Assembly: GCA_017303935.1 (NCBI GenBank)
Contig: JAFLBD010000001.1
Coordinates: 248,001-312,000 of the forward strand
Reading direction: 5' to 3'
Length of the DNA stretch: 64,000 nucleotides
From: Armatimonadota bacterium
GTDB taxonomy: Bacteria; Armatimonadota; Fimbriimonadia; Fimbriimonadales; Fimbriimonadaceae
A model generated the notes under the pieces. The model was not told the DNA's origin. It was given only the letters and a program-made list of their open reading frames with translations, and did not search any database. Below, piece after piece: positions 8,160 through 16,681 of the stretch. A program made the translations under genes and the position numbers. The first letter of the stretch is position 1. Each line of letters starts with the position of its first letter.

Positions 8160-9431
8160 TTAGCTGCCTGCTTCGCCGAAGTGTGCGACCACCCAGTCAA
8201 AGTCGCTAGATCCGACTTCGCCATCGTAGTCCACGTCTTCTGGAAGGTTGACATCAGAGTTACCAAACGCGGCGGTGATTGCGTCAAAGTCGCCTGCGCC
8301 GATTTCATCGTCGTTGTCGACGTCGCCAGTGATACAGGTGAATTCAAGATTGAACACGCCTACATCAGCAAGGTCAACGCCGTTGATTCGCTTGGAGAGC
8401 CATCCTTGTGGCTTGACCCTAATATCGTACAAGCCGACGCCCGACGTAGCAGGTACCGCGGTAAAGAACCGCATGTCATCCAGAGTGGTGTTGATCGTCT
8501 CGACCGGAGCAGTACCGCTTGGAGCATAGAGCTCGACTGCGACTGGCGTGCCGGTTGTCGATCGAACGAAGTTGATGTCGTTCATGATCACTCGGGACAG
8601 AATCGTTCGAGGACTCTTCAGGTTATCGCCACGCATGAAGTCGAGATAGAGATCCGAATTTGCGAATGGAGTACCTGCAACGCCGCCGTATGTTGGGAAG
8701 CTACCTGTCGTTCCGCCGCGCAACATCTGAATATCGAACTCGTTGCAGCTAAAGAATGCAGCTGCTGTTCCTGGGATGGTGACTTCAATCGGAATCGATG
8801 CTCCATCAGCAACTGGCGCGCCGTTGATCCAGGCTCGGACCTTTCGGGTTGACCATTCGTAAGTGACGATTCCCCAGTTCCAGTCATATGGGTTGAACGG
8901 AGTGTTCGCGCCGGTTTGGCTGATGTTTGGAAAAGCTGTGTTGCCACCGTGTCGAACGGTGCAGACGCCATTCTCGTTGAAGCCGAGACGTGCGAGTGGT
9001 ACGTTAGAACTTGCACTTGTTGCTGACGAAGTACCCCAGAGGGCGATTTCCCAGGCAACCTTTCCACTTGGTGAAGCAGCTTGAGTGAGCTTCATTCGGG
9101 TCTGCAGAACGAAGGTTCCTTCGTTTGAACCGAAGATTCCAGGAATCGTGTCGGTGAACTTTGCAAAACCAGAAAATGCGTTGCCACTAGTGAAGAGCGA
9201 CGAGTTGAATCGCACGGATTGCGAACCGTTGTAAACGTTGTTTGCGCTTTGCACGGTGTATCCGCCGCCGCCAGACCATGGGCCTTGGCCGGTAACGCCA
9301 TTGTAAAGTACGCCAGGAACGTATGTTGGTGGCTCAAAATCCATGTTGTAAGGCACGGGGCCAACTTGAGCATTGGCTACCACTCCTGCGGCAACCGTTG
9401 CCAGCAGTGAAAGTAAACGGCACTGTTTCAT
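8160..9431 (-). CDS. Secreted protein with C-terminal dockerin-like repeats
   Basis: A signal peptide (MKQCRLLSLLATVAAGVVANAQ) leads a ~340-residue beta-rich exported region that I cannot assign; its pattern suggests a concanavalin-like or adhesive fold. The C-terminus holds two calcium-binding, dockerin-like units, GDVDNDDEIGAGDFDAI and EDVDYDGEVGSSDFDWV, each followed by a short amphipathic helix (AFGNSD, HFGEAG). Such tails occur on many surface proteins of Planctomycetota and Armatimonadota without cellulosomes. I choose ATG 9431 because the signal peptide begins there; the frame is open for 30 more codons upstream but that part overlaps the promoter. No ribosome-binding site is seen. Confidence 0.75.
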   Translation of the reverse strand: MKQCRLLSLLATVAAGVVANAQVGPVPYNMDFEPPTYVPGVLYNGVTGQGPWSGGGGYTVQSANNVYNGSQSVRFNSSLFTSGNAFSGFAKFTDTIPGIFGSNEGTFVLQTRMKLTQAASPSGKVAWEIALWGTSSATSASSNVPLARLGFNENGVCTVRHGGNTAFPNISQTGANTPFNPYDWNWGIVTYEWSTRKVRAWINGAPVADGASIPIEVTIPGTAAAFFSCNEFDIQMLRGGTTGSFPTYGGVAGTPFANSDLYLDFMRGDNLKSPRTILSRVIMNDINFVRSTTGTPVAVELYAPSGTAPVETINTTLDDMRFFTAVPATSGVGLYDIRVKPQGWLSKRINGVDLADVGVFNLEFTCITGDVDNDDEIGAGDFDAITAAFGNSDVNLPEDVDYDGEVGSSDFDWVVAHFGEAGS

Positions 9432-9441
9432 AGCAATCTGT

Positions 9442-9461
9442 ATTATAAGGGAGAATTCTCC
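9442..9461 (-). promoter_or_regulatory. -10 box and palindromic operator candidate of the dockerin-like gene
   Basis: Minus-strand TATAAT (9447-9442) lies 10 bases before ATG 9431. Directly upstream of it is GGAGAATTCTCC (9450-9461), a perfect 12-bp palindrome lying where a repressor would block the -10/-35 spacer. The -35 region is weak. Confidence 0.45.
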
Positions 9462-9542
9462 GTGGAGTGCGACCGAATTTTGATTCAGTCGCAATTCTGT
9501 GGGGATTCTCCCGGGCTCCAAACCTGAACCAGCGCAATTTTC

Positions 9543-10193
9543 ATGCCAAACATCGCCAAAAACCTAGAAAAAATACGGGAATCAATCCGACAAGCGGAGA
9601 CTCGTGCTGGTCGCGTTCAAGGCTCAGTTCAGCTTATCGCGGTGACAAAAGGCGTGACTGCCAATCAGATTCTAGAGGCATACAATCAAGGTCAGCGTGA
9701 CTTCGGCGAAAGTCGATTGCAAGAGGCGATCCCCAAAATCGAGATTCTCCCGAAAGACATCCGCTGGCATTTCATCGGCGATTTACAGAGCAACAAAGTC
9801 AAACGAATTGCAGACTTGTTTTCAGTAATCCACTCACTCGACCGATTGTCTCAGATTCCGCCGCTCCAGAAAATCGAAGGATCAATTGATGCCCTGATCG
9901 AGGTGAATATCGGAAATGAGATACAAAAATCGGGAATTTCGCCCGATGCGCTTGACGAATTCGTTGAAAGTGTCTTAAAATGCAAGCACGTAAGGTTACG
10001 AGGTCTTATGACTATCGGACCTGTGCACCAAAACCCGGAGTTGGCGCGTCCGTACTTTCAGCAGCTGAAGAAGCTCGCAGATCGGTTCGGACCTGACGCT
10101 TGGTTGAGCATGGGGATGAGCAGTGACTTTGAAGTGGCGATCCAGGAAGGATCTACCCATGTCAGAGTCGGGTCAGCGATCTTCAAGGCCTGA
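9543..10193 (+). CDS. yggS: YggS-family pyridoxal phosphate homeostasis protein
   Basis: This 216-residue single-domain PLP-binding protein (PLPBP family) has no known catalytic activity and buffers intracellular pyridoxal phosphate. Lys36 in LIAVTKGVT is the PLP-binding lysine. DFGESRLQEA, WHFIGDLQSNK, GLMTIGP and LSMGMSSDFEVAI are the family signatures; the usual EIGE is varied. The sepF gene follows 46 bases later, the classical yggS-sepF pairing of division clusters. Confidence 0.93.
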   Translation: MPNIAKNLEKIRESIRQAETRAGRVQGSVQLIAVTKGVTANQILEAYNQGQRDFGESRLQEAIPKIEILPKDIRWHFIGDLQSNKVKRIADLFSVIHSLDRLSQIPPLQKIEGSIDALIEVNIGNEIQKSGISPDALDEFVESVLKCKHVRLRGLMTIGPVHQNPELARPYFQQLKKLADRFGPDAWLSMGMSSDFEVAIQEGSTHVRVGSAIFKA

Positions 10194-10239
10194 GAGTTGG
10201 TAAGCCACTTACCGCTCACGGATGAGGACTAATACGATC

Positions 10240-10662
10240 ATGGAAGAAATGGAACTTCAAGAGAAGCCTGGCTTATTTTCGCGTGTCAAGAACATGTTTA
10301 GTCGAGAAGAAGACTACATGGAAGACGACGTCTACGACGAAGCGACCCCAACCAACAAGAACACCACTTTTCGCGTGCACACCCGCGGTCAGTATTCGAT
10401 TACAGTCCGACGGTCTGTCCAATCCTTCCAAGATGCTGTTTCAGCTGCTGACGGCCTTAAGCGTGGCGAGCAACAGATTCTCAACTTGAGCAGCTGCGAT
10501 GATTCTTTGCGCGACAAGATCAAGGACTTCATGTGCGGCGTGAACTATGCGCATGAAGGAAGCTGGGAAGAACTCGGCGAGAATGTCTATCTGCTCGCTC
10601 CTGCCCACGCCGCAGTGGAAGTTGCTCCTGCAACTCCAAAGATGCAAGCGCAACGAAACTAA
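10240..10662 (+). CDS. sepF: SepF cell-division protein
   Basis: SepF bundles and tethers FtsZ filaments to the membrane in bacteria lacking FtsA or in addition to it. The predicted 140-residue protein has an N-terminal amphipathic helix (GLFSRVKNMF), an acidic linker, and a C-terminal DUF552 domain with LNLSSCDDSLRDKIKDFMCG. ATG 10240 is preferred over ATG 10222 because GAGGA lies about 11 bases before the former and nothing suitable before the latter. The link to yggS supports the call. Its presence with kdsA indicates SepF in an outer-membrane organism. Confidence 0.88.
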   Translation: MEEMELQEKPGLFSRVKNMFSREEDYMEDDVYDEATPTNKNTTFRVHTRGQYSITVRRSVQSFQDAVSAADGLKRGEQQILNLSSCDDSLRDKIKDFMCGVNYAHEGSWEELGENVYLLAPAHAAVEVAPATPKMQAQRN

Positions 10663-10693
10663 AGTTTATTTACCCACTCCTGCACCAGGTTCT

Positions 10694-10730
10694 GAGCCGC
10701 TTCGATTATCGGGGCGGCTCGCCTGTTTAT
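10694..10730 (+). terminator. Terminator-like hairpin after sepF
   Basis: GAGCCGC (10694-10700) pairs with GCGGCTC (10714-10720), extendable by wobble pairs; a modest T-rich stretch (GTTTATTT) follows. It separates sepF from the DsbD-type gene. Confidence 0.5.
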
Positions 10731-10788
10731 TTGGGCACCTAGCGGCTAAACTGGAACCTTGGTCCAACGTATTTGCATCAATCTCAAC

Positions 10789-12573
10789 ATGAAGTTTTGG
10801 CTCATCTGCTTTTCCTTGATGCTGGCCTGCTTAGGCTTAGCTCAGGATCCACCTGTTTCGGTGGCTTCGGCGGTCCAAGACCCGACCGTGAAAGTGAGCC
10901 TCAGCCAAACTTCTGCACGGCCAAATGAGACGGTCAAAGGCGTGGCGAAGGTTAGCTTTGCTCCTGGGCTCCACGCGTATCAGAACCCTCAGAAGGACCA
11001 AACCATAATTCCGATCACCCTGGAAGCGACAGGTGCTGAGTTAGCGAAAATTGAGTACCCCGTCGGAACCGAGAAGTCGATTGGCGGACTGCCCGACAAG
11101 TACGCGGTTCACGATGGCGAGATTGAAATCCCGTTCACGTTGGTTGCCCCAGAAAAAGCCGGACCGCACGAAATCAAATTCTCATTTGGTTTCCAGCAAT
11201 GCGACGAAGACAATTGCTACCCACCCGGCACCGTTGAACAAACTCTGAAGCTGGAAGTCGCAGGGGAACCGGTCGCCAAAGGAGCAATCGAAACTCCTAC
11301 TACCACTGAACCTACTGGCGCAAAGCAGACCACTCCAGAACCGAAGCAAGACGGCCTAGGTGGCATGATCAAGTCGGCGATCTCAAAGGGAGAATGGCCA
11401 CTCGCGGTGGGCGTTTTGCTCCTCATCGGGTTGTTGATCAACCTGACTCCATGCGTATACCCGCTGATTCCGATCACGATTAGTTTCTTCACGAATCAAG
11501 CCAAAGACCAATCCACCACGCGGCTCGCCTTAGGATTCAACTACATGCTGGGAATTGCGCTCAGCTACGGCATGGTGGGCGGAATCGCGGCGGCGACTGG
11601 AGGACTTTTTGGCCAGCTCTTTACCTACGCTTGGTTCAACGTTCTGATGGGACTGCTCTTTATCGGCATGGCGCTCTCGATGTTCGACTTGTATCAAATC
11701 GGACTGCCACCGGTGGTGCAGAGCCAGCTCAAGGGTCGAAGTGGGGCCGTCGGCGCGCTGATCATGGGGCTGTTTGTTGGTATCGGTGCGGCGCCTTGCG
11801 CAGGTCCAGTGATCGTCGCGCTGTTTACAGAAGTCGCGAAGCTCAATAGTCCGGTTCTGTCGATCGCTTCGTTTACCCTGGTGGGATTTGGAATCGGAAT
11901 TCCATACTTTATCCTTGCTCAGATCGGAAGCGTGAAAGCGTTGCCCAAAGCAGGCGGATGGATGAAAACGCTCAAGGCGATGATGGGCCTTGCTGTGATC
12001 TATTTTGGAATCGAATACATCCTAAAGGCGTTTCCTTCGTTCGCCACTCCAGCAAACACAAAGGTGATCTATGCGGCGTTCTTCTTAGCATCTGCCGCTT
12101 TCTTGGTGGTGTGGGACAAGGCCAGTACAGATGTTCGAACCTGGCGGTTGAAGTCGGCTGGAATTTTAGCCTGTGGCTTGTTAGCCGGCATGCAGTTCGC
12201 TTCCGCGCCAGCTTATGAAGCGGAATGGACCAAGTTCACTGACGAGTCGTTCGCAGCAGCGAAAGCGAGCGGGAAGCCGATCATGATCGACGCCACGGCA
12301 AACTGGTGCGCGGAATGTAAGGTGATTGAGGCGAAGGTCTTTTCGACACACGAATTCGGCAAAGTCACCGAAGGCGTACAGCTTTTGAAAATTGATCTCA
12401 GTACCGGAGTGGACAAATCGTACGAAGAGAAAGTCCGTAAGCAATTCAACATTGCCGGACTTCCGACAATCATTTTCGTCAAACCTGGCGGTGAAATCTC
12501 GCAGGTCGTCAACGGCTTAGAATCTGTAAAGGAAGTCGAAGAAGCCATCGCAAAGGCAAAGGAATCGAATTGA
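10789..12573 (+). CDS. dsbD: DsbD-type thiol:disulfide interchange protein
   Basis: The protein transfers electrons from cytoplasmic thioredoxin across the inner membrane to periplasmic thiol proteins. All three DsbD parts are present: a signal peptide (MKFWLICFSLMLACLGLAQ) and N-terminal domain with the redox pair in QQCDEDNCYPP; a central CcdA-like membrane domain with several helices, with cysteines in NLTPCVYPLIP and GAAPCAGPV; and a C-terminal thioredoxin domain with WCAECK. The 594-residue length fits full-length DsbD. ATG 10789 is chosen because the signal peptide starts there. Its last codons overlap kdsA by 4 bases, implying translational coupling although the functions differ. Confidence 0.92.
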   Translation: MKFWLICFSLMLACLGLAQDPPVSVASAVQDPTVKVSLSQTSARPNETVKGVAKVSFAPGLHAYQNPQKDQTIIPITLEATGAELAKIEYPVGTEKSIGGLPDKYAVHDGEIEIPFTLVAPEKAGPHEIKFSFGFQQCDEDNCYPPGTVEQTLKLEVAGEPVAKGAIETPTTTEPTGAKQTTPEPKQDGLGGMIKSAISKGEWPLAVGVLLLIGLLINLTPCVYPLIPITISFFTNQAKDQSTTRLALGFNYMLGIALSYGMVGGIAAATGGLFGQLFTYAWFNVLMGLLFIGMALSMFDLYQIGLPPVVQSQLKGRSGAVGALIMGLFVGIGAAPCAGPVIVALFTEVAKLNSPVLSIASFTLVGFGIGIPYFILAQIGSVKALPKAGGWMKTLKAMMGLAVIYFGIEYILKAFPSFATPANTKVIYAAFFLASAAFLVVWDKASTDVRTWRLKSAGILACGLLAGMQFASAPAYEAEWTKFTDESFAAAKASGKPIMIDATANWCAECKVIEAKVFSTHEFGKVTEGVQLLKIDLSTGVDKSYEEKVRKQFNIAGLPTIIFVKPGGEISQVVNGLESVKEVEEAIAKAKESN

Positions 12574-13376
12574 ACACATTCAAAGTTTCGGATTTTGAAG
12601 TTGGCGCCGAGCGTCTGACCGTGATCGCTGGCCCTTGCCTTGCCGAATCACTTGAGTTGTGTCAGCAGGTCGCCGGAACGATGCGACAACTCTGCGACGA
12701 CCTTGGGTTCAACTATGTCTTCAAGGCTTCATTTGACAAAGCCAATCGAACGAGCGCGGGCTCGAACCGCGGGGCAGGAATTGACGCTGGCCTTGTAATC
12801 CTGAGCAAGATCAAAACTCAATTTGGGTTGCCAGCCACAACGGACATTCACTTGCCCGAGCAAGCGGCACCAGTCGCTGAAGTCTGCGACATCCTACAGA
12901 TTCCGGCGTTTCTCTGTCGCCAGAGCGATTTGCTGGAGGCTGCGGCGGTCACGGGTGTGCCGGTGAACGTAAAGAAGGGGCAATTCCTCGCGCCGTGGGA
13001 CACCAAGAACATTGTTGAAAAGCTCCAATCGTTCGGCGCGAAAGGAGCGATGCTCACCGAACGGGGAACCACCTTTGGCTACAACACTTTGATCGTCGAT
13101 ATGCCAGGGCTTGAAACGATGCGGTCGTATGGAGTTCCTGTCTGCTTCGATGCGACGCATAGCGCTCAGCGCCCAGGAGGTGCTGGTACAGCCACTGGCG
13201 GCGTGAGAGAATCGATTCCAGCCATGACTCGCGCAGCGATCGCGGTCGGCATCGACGCATTGTTCATCGAAGTCCATCCGGATCCGGCGAATGCGCAGAG
13301 CGACGCGGCGACCCAATGGCCCCTCGATCGGGCTAGAGAGTTGTTGCTGCAAGTGAAGAGATTTCGAGAAGCTTAG
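12570..13376 (+). CDS. kdsA: 3-deoxy-8-phosphooctulonate synthase
   Basis: KdsA condenses phosphoenolpyruvate with arabinose 5-phosphate to Kdo 8-phosphate, the precursor of the LPS inner core. The 268 residues show IAGPCLAES, FKASFDKANRTS, the IPAFLCRQSDLL segment and the DATHSAQRPGG motif, in the normal order. It therefore implies a Kdo-containing outer membrane. The start is TTG in a TTGA overlap with the upstream dsbD-type gene. Its TAG stop overlaps the stop of the convergent DUF192 gene. Confidence 0.95.
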   Translation: MNTFKVSDFEVGAERLTVIAGPCLAESLELCQQVAGTMRQLCDDLGFNYVFKASFDKANRTSAGSNRGAGIDAGLVILSKIKTQFGLPATTDIHLPEQAAPVAEVCDILQIPAFLCRQSDLLEAAAVTGVPVNVKKGQFLAPWDTKNIVEKLQSFGAKGAMLTERGTTFGYNTLIVDMPGLETMRSYGVPVCFDATHSAQRPGGAGTATGGVRESIPAMTRAAIAVGIDALFIEVHPDPANAQSDAATQWPLDRARELLLQVKRFREA

Positions 13377-13978
13377 TCTTTTGCGACTACCTTCTCAGGT
13401 ATCTCGACCTTCATGCCTGGCTTGATGCCCAGCTTTTTCAGCAGTCGTGCCTTAAACTCGATGGCGTACATCGCCTTACCATTGCTCGGAACACCGGTCT
13501 CGTCGTGAGCGATCATCGTGTGGATGCTAATGATCGTGTGCTTTGGCGAGACGTAGGCGATGTCGAGGTCAACCAAGGTGTTTTGCATCCAGAAGCTTCG
13601 TTCGTCAGCTTCTGGGAAGACAAAGATCATAGAATCCTTTTCGGTGAAATCCTGCGCTTCGAGGAACATCATTCCCTCCATCCGCTTTTCGTTGGTGTCC
13701 ATCACCCAGCAGTTGAATTCGTTTTTGCCGATCTTGATCTTCACTTGTTCCAACTCATCTTGCTGGAAGAGTCGGCGAGGATTCGTGCGGTGCTTCGGAG
13801 GCTTGTTGGCCTCAGTGTTCGTTGGAGGCGTGGTTTGTCCGGCAGGCTCGGCTTTCGCAGTCGTAGGCAATGGCTCAGACGGTTTCAAGGTCTGAGTGGT
13901 GCCGGTGGACCCGCATGCAGAAAGCACAACAGCACTTAGCGCGGCGATGCTCAAAAGGCCGATACCGAATCGATTCAT
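13373..13978 (-). CDS. DUF192 lipoprotein
   Basis: A lipoprotein signal (MNRFGIGLLSIAALSAVVLSACGS, lipobox LSAC) is followed by a Pro/Thr-rich linker of about 50 residues and a DUF192 domain with KRMEGMMF, MIFVFPEADERSFWMQNT and LVDLDIAYV. DUF192 proteins are small exported proteins without an established function; some lie by envelope genes. The ATG at 13978 has TAGACT exactly 6 bases upstream, a leaderless arrangement; an ATG two codons earlier (13984) is the alternative. The gene follows leuD by only a few bases on the same strand and shares a TTAG stop overlap with kdsA. Confidence 0.85.
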   Translation of the reverse strand: MNRFGIGLLSIAALSAVVLSACGSTGTTQTLKPSEPLPTTAKAEPAGQTTPPTNTEANKPPKHRTNPRRLFQQDELEQVKIKIGKNEFNCWVMDTNEKRMEGMMFLEAQDFTEKDSMIFVFPEADERSFWMQNTLVDLDIAYVSPKHTIISIHTMIAHDETGVPSNGKAMYAIEFKARLLKKLGIKPGMKVEIPEKVVAKD

Positions 13979-13987
13979 GTTCATAGT

Positions 13988-14596
13988 CTACACCGATGGT
14001 TTGGGTACGTAAGCATTAGACGCTTTTTCGTAAGCGTCGATATCATCTTTATGGCGAAGCGTCAGGCCGATCAAATCCAGACCTTCGATGAGCTGAATTT
14101 TGGTTGCAGGTGCAATTTCAAAATGATAGGATTTGCCCATACAATTCACGGTTTGCGCTGGAAGATCAATCGTGCATTCGGTGCCTTGTGGGTGCGAAGC
14201 GAGCTCGGAATGATCAGCTTCATCAAGTTCGATCAGCGCAAGTCCGCAGTTGGCAGCGTTGCCTCGAAAGATGTCGCTGTATCCAGGAGTCTCTGCGGTC
14301 TTCTTTGCGATGACGACATGAAAACCGGCTTGCTGGATGGCCCAAACAGCGTGCTCGCGGCTACTGCCGCATCCGAAGTTCGTCCCAGCGACGAGAATTG
14401 TCGCGCCTTTTGCTTCTGGCTGGTCGAGCGGAAAATCGGCTCCGCGCACGTCTTTGAACGCCAATTCACCGTAGCCAGTCTTGGTGACCATGGTCAAAAA
14501 TCGAGCGGGAATAATCCGGTCTGTATCGACATGATCTTGGTTTAGAACCGCAATTCTTCCAGTGTGAGTGGTCAATCCGCTCATAGTTGCGTCCAT
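13988..14596 (-). CDS. leuD: 3-isopropylmalate dehydratase small subunit
   Basis: The small (swivelling) subunit of isopropylmalate isomerase works with LeuC in leucine biosynthesis. Diagnostic segments are NQDHVDTDRIIPARFL, AGTNFGCGSSREHAVWA and the C-terminal helix with FDLGL-like DLIGLTLRHKDDIDAYE. The 202 residues match the bacterial LeuD length. The large subunit leuC is not in this window. ATG 14596 or 14584 (MSGLTTHTG) could be the start. Confidence 0.9.
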   Translation of the reverse strand: MDATMSGLTTHTGRIAVLNQDHVDTDRIIPARFLTMVTKTGYGELAFKDVRGADFPLDQPEAKGATILVAGTNFGCGSSREHAVWAIQQAGFHVVIAKKTAETPGYSDIFRGNAANCGLALIELDEADHSELASHPQGTECTIDLPAQTVNCMGKSYHFEIAPATKIQLIEGLDLIGLTLRHKDDIDAYEKASNAYVPKPSV

Positions 14597-14639
14597 TATG
14601 ATGGACTTTTGAGGATTGAAACGGGTACCTTGCTAACTT

Positions 14640-14752
14640 CTACGAGATTCCTCGTAGCATTGGAGTTCGTGCGTCCCTAATCACGATTAGGGCAAGTTGC
14701 ATCGCGCAGGGGCTCAAACCATCTGCCAGGCGGGCTCACCATTCTCCTGCGC
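14640..14752 (+). ncRNA. Structured 5' leader of the DEAD-box helicase gene
   Basis: Three inverted repeats follow one another before the helicase start: CTACGAG/CTCGTAG (14640-14657, loop ATTC), CCCTAATC/GATTAGGG (14675-14692), and GCGCAGG/CCTGCGC (14704-14710 with 14746-14752), the last enclosing two GGGCTCA..CCAT copies. This is unlike the rest of the window, where intergenic DNA is short. I do not recognise a known riboswitch or thermometer family. It could be an autoregulatory leader, as known for some cold-shock helicases, or partly a terminator for unknown transcripts. Confidence 0.35.
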
Positions 14753-14782
14753 CGCCAATTGCAACAACTAAATAGACTCTTA

Positions 14783-16588
14783 ATGCAAACCACTATAGAT
14801 ACGAAGAATTTTCACGCCCTCGGCGTGTCCAAACGACTGTGCGAGCTCTTGAAGCGGAACAACATCGTCACCCCGACACCGATCCAGGAAGAATCGATTC
14901 CGATTGGAATTGAAGGACACGATCTCATCGGACTGGCACAAACCGGTACCGGAAAGACGTTAGCCTTTGGATTGCCGCTGGCCAGCAACTTGAATCCAGG
15001 CGAAGTCGCGTTGGTTCTTGCTCCAACGCGGGAATTGGCCCACCAGATCGAAGAGACTTTGCGCTCGCTGCACCTGATTTGTGTTCTGCTGATTGGCGGT
15101 GCACCGATGCCCGGGCAGATCCACAAGCTGCGACGCCCGCATCAAGTAATCATCGCAACTCCCGGCCGACTCGAAGACCATCTTTCGCAGCGAACCATGA
15201 AGTTGGACCGCGTCAAGATTGTCGTTTTGGACGAAGCCGACCGGATGCTTGACATGGGATTTGCCCCGAGTATCCAGCGCATTCTCGCTGCTTGTCCAAA
15301 AGACCGACAAACGATGCTCTTCAGCGCAACCATGCCGAATGAAATTGTTTCGCTCGCGGATAGCTACCTGAACAATCCTCACCGTGTGGAAGTCGCCCAG
15401 GCTGGAACAGCGAGCGAATTGGTTTCACAGTCGGCAGTGTTTTTGCAGCACCACGACAAGCTGGACATGTTGACCGATATCTTGAGCGAAACTCGAGGAC
15501 CCGTTTTGGTGTTCGCCCGAACCCGATTTGGCGCGCAGAAGCTCAACAAGCACCTCAACATTTGCGGCTTCAAGTCTGCTGAAATCCACTCCGATCGAAG
15601 CTTGAATCAGCGCCGCGAAGCGCTTGCAGGATTTAAGCGCGGCTACTATCAAATTTTGGTCGCGACGGACATCGCCGCTCGCGGTATCGATGTTAAGGAA
15701 ATCGAGCTCGTCCTCAATTTTGATATGCCGGACAATCCGGACGACTATGTGCACCGAATCGGCCGAACTGGTCGTGCAGGAGCTGAAGGTCACAGCATTC
15801 TGTTCGTGATTCCTGACCAAATGCGCACGCTTCGAGAAATCGAAAAATTGATCCGGCAAGGAATCCCGGTTTCCCCGCTCAGCAAGATCGAAGTGCCAGA
15901 GCATCTCGGCGCTGGTGGAAAGCGCGGCGGCCGCGGTCGAAACGTTAACCGAGAGAACAGCAGACCCAAGCGACAAGTGCGGTCCAGCAAGCCAGATCGG
16001 TTTGCACGTCCTGATTCACGAGATACAGCTGAGTCAACCTTCGAACGACCGAAATTTGAGCGACCACAATCAGATCGCCCGCAGTTTGAACGTCCGCAGT
16101 TTGAGCGATCGGAGCGAACCAATCGCCCTGAGCGCGCCGAGCGACCTCGGGAAGATTTTCGACCCGCGCGTGCAGAACGCCCATCGCGAGATGAGCGACC
16201 ATTTCGCGGAGATCGACAAGATCGAAACGCTCGCCCAGAACGCAAAGTTTGGAATGACCGAAAGCCTAGCGGGCCGGCGCAAGATCGCGGCGAGCAACGC
16301 GAATACCGACCTTCGTGGGACTCAAAGCCCAGCCAGCGACCTTCCGCCCCAGCATCCAGCTTTGGCAAGAAGAAATTTTCGAGCCGGATTCAGGCGATCG
16401 GCGAGGCGCAGCTGAGAGAAGCCAGTACAAGCCGTTGGCATTCCAACGATAGCGGCCAACGTCCAGATGGTCAAAAGCGGTCTTATGGTCGCCCTGCTGG
16501 CAAGCCTTCGGTGAAGTCTTATAACAAGAATTCGAGTAAATCGTTCGGCAAGAGCTTCGGCAAACCCAAGAAGCGCAACGCACGCTGA
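14783..16588 (+). CDS. DEAD-box RNA helicase with long basic disordered tail
   Basis: An RhlE/CsdA-like ATP-dependent RNA helicase for RNA unwinding in ribosome assembly or mRNA decay. The Q motif (PTPIQEESIP), Walker A (AQTGTGKT), PTRELA, TPGR, DEAD (VLDEADRMLDMG), SAT and HRIGRTGRAG motifs are all present in residues 1-370. From about residue 380 the chain becomes an Arg/Pro/Ser/Gly-rich tail of ~220 residues, with tandem units such as ERPKFERPQ, DRPQFERPQFER and repeated RPERAERP. Such tails bind RNA and can drive condensate formation. ATG 14783 is used; a TTG at 14759 would add 8 residues. Confidence 0.93.
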   Translation: MQTTIDTKNFHALGVSKRLCELLKRNNIVTPTPIQEESIPIGIEGHDLIGLAQTGTGKTLAFGLPLASNLNPGEVALVLAPTRELAHQIEETLRSLHLICVLLIGGAPMPGQIHKLRRPHQVIIATPGRLEDHLSQRTMKLDRVKIVVLDEADRMLDMGFAPSIQRILAACPKDRQTMLFSATMPNEIVSLADSYLNNPHRVEVAQAGTASELVSQSAVFLQHHDKLDMLTDILSETRGPVLVFARTRFGAQKLNKHLNICGFKSAEIHSDRSLNQRREALAGFKRGYYQILVATDIAARGIDVKEIELVLNFDMPDNPDDYVHRIGRTGRAGAEGHSILFVIPDQMRTLREIEKLIRQGIPVSPLSKIEVPEHLGAGGKRGGRGRNVNRENSRPKRQVRSSKPDRFARPDSRDTAESTFERPKFERPQSDRPQFERPQFERSERTNRPERAERPREDFRPARAERPSRDERPFRGDRQDRNARPERKVWNDRKPSGPAQDRGEQREYRPSWDSKPSQRPSAPASSFGKKKFSSRIQAIGEAQLREASTSRWHSNDSGQRPDGQKRSYGRPAGKPSVKSYNKNSSKSFGKSFGKPKKRNAR

Positions 16589-16618
16589 ATATTCTCGCAA
16601 TTCGAGTACAATTGTCCG

Positions 16619-16664
16619 GCGCAGAGTTCTCTAGGAAGTGAATTCTGCGCGTGGCAACGTTGCC
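16619..16664. repeat. Two inverted repeats before the phosphatase gene
   Basis: GCGCAGAGTTC (16619-16629) pairs with GAATTCTGCGC (16640-16650) with one G-T pair, and GGCAACGTTGCC (16653-16664) is a perfect palindrome 18 bases before the phosphatase ATG. The first lacks a T-run, so it is a weak terminator for the helicase; the second could be an operator. Confidence 0.4.
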
Positions 16665-16681
16665 CGAACTAGCGGAAAAGC

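Noticed and set aside
16030-16180. Tandem DNA repeats around GAACGACC/GAGCGACC
   Set aside because: They are the codons of the helicase's repetitive Arg/Pro tail, not an independent repeat array.
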